DNA of 16,010 nt, from positions 2,494-18,503 of the forward strand of contig MGLY01000079.1 of the NCBI GenBank assembly GCA_001794935.1, read 5' to 3'. The stretch is from Chlamydiae bacterium RIFCSPHIGHO2_12_FULL_49_9 (GTDB lineage Bacteria; Chlamydiota; Chlamydiia; Chlamydiales; SM23-39). The notes below the pieces were generated by a model. The model was given only the letters and a program-made list of their open reading frames with translations. It was not told the origin of the DNA and did no database searches. The translations under genes and the position numbers were made by a program. This document shows, one piece after another, positions 13,092 to 16,010 of the stretch; position 1 is the stretch's first letter, and each line of letters opens with the position of its first letter.

Positions 13092-14057
13092 ATGCGTTAT
13101 TTTCTCGCTTTTCTCTGTGTGATCCGGTGTTTGATCGCCTCGGATTTTGACTACATCGTCGTTGGAACAAGCCCATTTTCTCTTCTTGAGGCGCTCTACA
13201 AACACAATCTCGGCTACAAGGTGCTCATTCTCGAGCAGTCAGAGGAGATTGGGGGCGCCTGGAAATCGATTGAAGTGTGCGGAGTGCCGAACGCAGACCT
13301 CGGCTGTCATACGATCGGAAGCAATCTCGAGATCATGCATTTTTTAAGGGACTACGCGGGCTGTCAGATTGTTTCTATGGACGACCCTTGTTCTCTTCTA
13401 CCGGAAAAACCCGGCTCCAACGGCTACTATTTCTCAAAAGGGTGCTATGAGCTCATCTACAACTTAATCAAGATGATCGAAGGGACAAACATCGTGTGTC
13501 TCTTGGGCCACAAAATCGAGAAAATTTTTTTCGATGAGGAGCAAAATAGAGCCAGGGTCAAGGCTAAAGATAAGGAGTTTACCACAGACAAAATCATCTT
13601 AACTTCCCACAGCCAGATCCAGCTCGACGGAGCCAAAAGCGCCAAAACATCCAAGCGATCGAAATTCTACCACCTCTACCTTCTCATCCAAGATCCAACA
13701 TCACCCCGGTTCAGCTACAAAACGGGAGTCATACCGGAGACAAAAAGGGTGATGAATCTCTCCCGTTTTGTCGACCTGGCTCATACGGGAAGACAGCTCA
13801 TTGTCATTGAGACAGTAAGCGAAAAACAGCTGGGGCTTGGCGAGGTATTTCTGGGCAATCTGAAAGAGAAAATGCTTCTCGACAAGAGCGCCTATCTCCT
13901 CAAATCGGAAAGCTACGTCTATGAATCCTGCTCGCTCAACCGCTCCCTGATCAAAGACTCAAAAGCGGAAGGGATTTTTGAAATCCTCCAAACGAGCAAT
14001 CTCCAGTCTCTCACAAACTACATCGAAAGATGGAAGGCGGTTCTAAAACCATATTAG
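13092..14057 (+). CDS. Exported FAD/NAD(P)-binding oxidoreductase-like protein, 321 aa
   Basis: A hydrophobic N-terminus (MRYFLAFLCVIRCLIAS) that reads as a signal peptide or anchor leads directly into a Rossmann dinucleotide-binding unit: DYIVVGTSPFSLLEA, then YKVLILEQSEEIGGAW with Glu49 as the ribose-binding acid and the GG loop that contacts FAD. NADLGCHTIGSN is compatible with a second FAD contact. The glycine motif is degenerate (GTSPFS instead of GxGxxG). Overall it fits the amine-oxidase/GDI-like flavoprotein superfamily, but at 321 residues it is short and no substrate domain is recognised. ATG 13092 is chosen because AAGGTG lies 6 nt upstream; GTG 13083 overlaps that site. It may be a degenerate binding protein without redox activity. 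Confidence 0.72.
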   Translation: MRYFLAFLCVIRCLIASDFDYIVVGTSPFSLLEALYKHNLGYKVLILEQSEEIGGAWKSIEVCGVPNADLGCHTIGSNLEIMHFLRDYAGCQIVSMDDPCSLLPEKPGSNGYYFSKGCYELIYNLIKMIEGTNIVCLLGHKIEKIFFDEEQNRARVKAKDKEFTTDKIILTSHSQIQLDGAKSAKTSKRSKFYHLYLLIQDPTSPRFSYKTGVIPETKRVMNLSRFVDLAHTGRQLIVIETVSEKQLGLGEVFLGNLKEKMLLDKSAYLLKSESYVYESCSLNRSLIKDSKAEGIFEILQTSNLQSLTNYIERWKAVLKPY

Positions 14058-14065
14058 CAACTTTC

Positions 14066-14257
14066 TCATAGGTTCCTCATGACAAAAAAGAAAAACAGAA
14101 GCACAAAAGAAAGGCCGAAAAACGCAGACCAAATCCGCAAGCGACTTTTTTCCTCGACTCCTTTGCGAAATTCTTCATAAAATTTAAGAAGGGAAATCCC
14201 CGCAAAAACAGCGGCGATCAGACTGCCGACAAAGATGATGACAAGTTTTGTTAGCAT
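14066..14257 (-). CDS. Small two-helix membrane protein, 63 aa
   Basis: Two transmembrane segments (LVIIFVGSLIAAVFAGISLL and AFFGLSFVLLFFFFVM) flank a charged loop (KFYEEFRKGVEEKSRLR). GGAGAGG lies about 6 nt before the ATG, a strong ribosome site that supports a real gene. The family is unrecognised. It converges on the FAD-protein gene with 8 nt between stops and diverges from aconitase. Confidence 0.65.
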   Translation of the reverse strand: MLTKLVIIFVGSLIAAVFAGISLLKFYEEFRKGVEEKSRLRIWSAFFGLSFVLLFFFFVMRNL

Positions 14258-14318
14258 ATTTTACCTCTCCGAGTGGGAGCGATATGATCACTTTTGGTTC
14301 GTTTTTGTAAACTTGATT

Positions 14319-14346
14319 TTGTTTCTTGATCCCTCTCGTATATAAT
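14319..14346 (+). promoter_or_regulatory. Promoter of aconitase
   Basis: A perfect TATAAT (14341-14346) has TTGTTT (14319-14324) 16 nt upstream. Transcription would begin near 14353. The AAGGAG ribosome site (14360-14365) stands 7 nt before ATG 14373. Confidence 0.55.
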
Positions 14347-14372
14347 CAATGCTCACCACAAGGAGACTTGCC

Positions 14373-16010
14373 ATGCCCTCTCTTCCAAATCCTTTCCAGT
14401 CTAAAAAAACTCTGGGTGGCTATAGCTACTACTCCCTTCCCGCTTTAGAAAGTTTAGCTCCCATCTCCAAACTCCCCGTCTCAATTCGGATCATGCTAGA
14501 ATCGCTCTTAAGACATTGCGACGGAAAAGTGGTGACAGAAGATGATGTGATCAAACTTGCCCGCTGGAATCCTCAAAAAACCGATGAGGGCGATGTTCCC
14601 TTCATCGTCTCTCGGGTCATTTTGCAAGATTTTACGGGAGTGCCTCTCCTTGTCGATCTCGCAGCGATGCGGGACGCCGTGGCCGCGAAGAAAAAGGATC
14701 CCAAATCGATCGAGCCTCAAGTTCCGGTCGATCTCGTCATCGACCACTCGGTCCAGGTCGACCGAGCGGGAACCGATGATGCGTTTCTCTTCAATCTCTC
14801 CATCGAATTTGAAAGAAATAAAGAGCGCTACGAGTTTTTAAAATGGGGCCAAGAGGCCTTTAAAACCTTTAAAGTCGTCCCTCCCGGTATCGGGATCGTC
14901 CACCAGGTCAATCTCGAAAATATCGCCACCGTTGTCGCAAAAGACGAGGAGAAAAAGCTCCTTTTCTTCGACACTCTCGTCGGCACCGATTCTCATACGA
15001 CCATGATCAACGGCCTTGGAGTGGTCGGCTGGGGCGTCGGAGGAATCGAGGCGGAAGCGGCGATGCTCGGCCAGCCGGTCGCAATGCAGACCCCTGAAGT
15101 GATCGGCGTTCTTCTCACCGGCAAAATGCCCGAAGGAGTCACCGCAACGGACCTCACGCTCCGGATCACCGAGATCCTCCGCAAAGAAAAAGTCGTCGGC
15201 AAGTTTGTCGAATTTTTCGGCTCCGGAACGGCAAGCCTCACGGTTGCAGATAGGGCAACCATTGGGAATATGGCGCCTGAATATGGCGCGACGATGGGCT
15301 TTTTCCCGGTCGATGAAAAAACACTCGCCTATCTCCGAATGACCGGAAGAGAAGAGAGCCACATTCAAGTCATCGAGGCGTATCTCAAAGCGCAAAAGCT
15401 CTTCGGCATTCCGAAAGAGGGAGAAATTGAATATACCAAAGTGGTCAAACTCGATCTGGCAACCCTTAGCCCCTCTGTCGCAGGGCCCAAGCGCCCACAA
15501 GATCGGATCGTTCTTCAAGATCTCAAACAAAAGTTCGAAGAGCTCCTCACCTCCCCTGTCAAAGCGGGCGGCTATGAACTATCCTCTTCCGACATCAAAA
15601 AAGCGGTCCCTCTTCGCAGCGGCGCTGAAGCTGCTCCCGATTCGGGGGGAACGATGTCTCCGAATGGGGTCAAGTCGGGGTGGAGCGAAGAGGAGATGCT
15701 GGCGAATCGCCCCCTCACAACTCCCGTCGATGACCCAGGCTATGCAGAAAAAGAGGCCTACCGCGGCTTATTAAAACATGGCTCGATTGTGATTGCCGCC
15801 ATCACGAGTTGCACGAATACGAGCAATCCCTTCGTCATGATCGGAGCGGGGCTCCTTGCAAAAAAAGCGGTTGAAAAGGGGCTCAAAATGAACCCGCTCA
15901 TCAAAACGAGCTTGGCGCCGGGCTCCCGCGTCGTCACCGATTACTTAAACAAAACGGGACTGCAGCCCCACCTCGACGCTTTGGGTTTTCAGCTTGTCGC
16001 TTATGGATGC
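14373..16010 (+). CDS. acnA: Aconitate hydratase, 5' part (546 codons, runs off the window)
   Basis: Aconitase interconverts citrate and isocitrate in the TCA cycle using a [4Fe-4S] cluster. The open frame shows VDLVIDHSVQVD with Asp124-His125, the long KWGQEAFKTFKVVPPGIGIVHQ segment, GTDSHTTMINGLGVVGWGVGG with Asp206-His208, AGPKRPQDR, and ITSCTNTSNP with cluster ligand Cys480. The last codon in the window is Cys546 (VAYGC), the second cluster ligand; the spacing of 66 equals that in E. coli AcnA and IRP1. The start has AAGGAG 7 nt upstream. Relative to AcnA/IRP1 numbering the first cluster cysteine is displaced by about 45 residues because the linker between AGPKRPQDR and SIVIAAITSC is longer. 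Roughly 350 further codons are expected beyond the edge. Classical Chlamydia lack this enzyme, so a complete TCA cycle is suggested. Confidence 0.96.
   Translation, partial: MPSLPNPFQSKKTLGGYSYYSLPALESLAPISKLPVSIRIMLESLLRHCDGKVVTEDDVIKLARWNPQKTDEGDVPFIVSRVILQDFTGVPLLVDLAAMRDAVAAKKKDPKSIEPQVPVDLVIDHSVQVDRAGTDDAFLFNLSIEFERNKERYEFLKWGQEAFKTFKVVPPGIGIVHQVNLENIATVVAKDEEKKLLFFDTLVGTDSHTTMINGLGVVGWGVGGIEAEAAMLGQPVAMQTPEVIGVLLTGKMPEGVTATDLTLRITEILRKEKVVGKFVEFFGSGTASLTVADRATIGNMAPEYGATMGFFPVDEKTLAYLRMTGREESHIQVIEAYLKAQKLFGIPKEGEIEYTKVVKLDLATLSPSVAGPKRPQDRIVLQDLKQKFEELLTSPVKAGGYELSSSDIKKAVPLRSGAEAAPDSGGTMSPNGVKSGWSEEEMLANRPLTTPVDDPGYAEKEAYRGLLKHGSIVIAAITSCTNTSNPFVMIGAGLLAKKAVEKGLKMNPLIKTSLAPGSRVVTDYLNKTGLQPHLDALGFQLVAYGC

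Noticed and set aside
1..16010. CRISPR array, tRNA, rRNA, transposase or phage genes
   Set aside because: No repeat-spacer periodicity, tRNA cloverleaf, rRNA segment or mobile-element protein motif was seen on either strand.

Overview
The window looks like the chromosome of an environmental (Parachlamydiales-type) member of the Chlamydiota. Pointers are a Legionella/Waddlia-type MOMP-like outer-membrane barrel, a BrnQ transporter, many small exported proteins, a eukaryote-like sterol delta-7 reductase, and an aconitase. Classical Chlamydia lack aconitase, while amoeba-associated relatives keep a full TCA cycle. The genus cannot be fixed from the sequence. Base composition seems mid-range and even by eye, and I see no insertion sequence, phage, CRISPR array, tRNA or rRNA.

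Left part (1-3000): a plus-strand operon encodes a PPC/DUF296-domain protein, a short GGQ release-factor-like protein and an RluA-family pseudouridine synthase, the last two joined by an ATGA overlap. A MarC-family membrane protein follows, with a near-consensus promoter (TTGTCA, 17 nt, TATAAT) and a TTG start. It converges on a small exported protein.

Middle part (3000-8300): the MOMP-like gene diverges from that small protein through interleaved promoters, and its tail overlaps a large secreted serine beta-lactamase-like hydrolase. A 44-residue DUF3096 membrane peptide lies upstream of the hydrolase and diverges from brnQ. The brnQ intergenic region is the best regulatory find: two divergent promoters share one palindromic -35 box (TTGCAA), and a perfect 19-bp inverted repeat fills the brnQ spacer. 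brnQ is coupled through TGATG to an unrecognised lipoprotein gene.

Right part (8300-16010): a GTG-started sterol delta-7 reductase of plant/eukaryotic type overlaps tail-to-tail with a minus-strand operon of a metal-dependent cyclase (kynurenine-formamidase superfamily) and a secreted alpha/beta hydrolase. Two adjacent unrecognised small proteins follow, the second overlapping a methyltransferase gene by 65 bp. Then come an exported FAD-binding oxidoreductase-like protein, a small two-helix membrane protein, and the 5' 546 codons of aconitase, cut by the window edge at its second Fe-S cysteine.

How they work together: most genes serve host interaction and nutrient capture (porin-like barrel, amino-acid uptake, sterol modification, secreted hydrolases) beside housekeeping functions (RNA modification, ribosome rescue, TCA cycle). 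Gene ends are packed so tightly that convergent pairs abut or overlap, and no convincing intrinsic terminator is visible.
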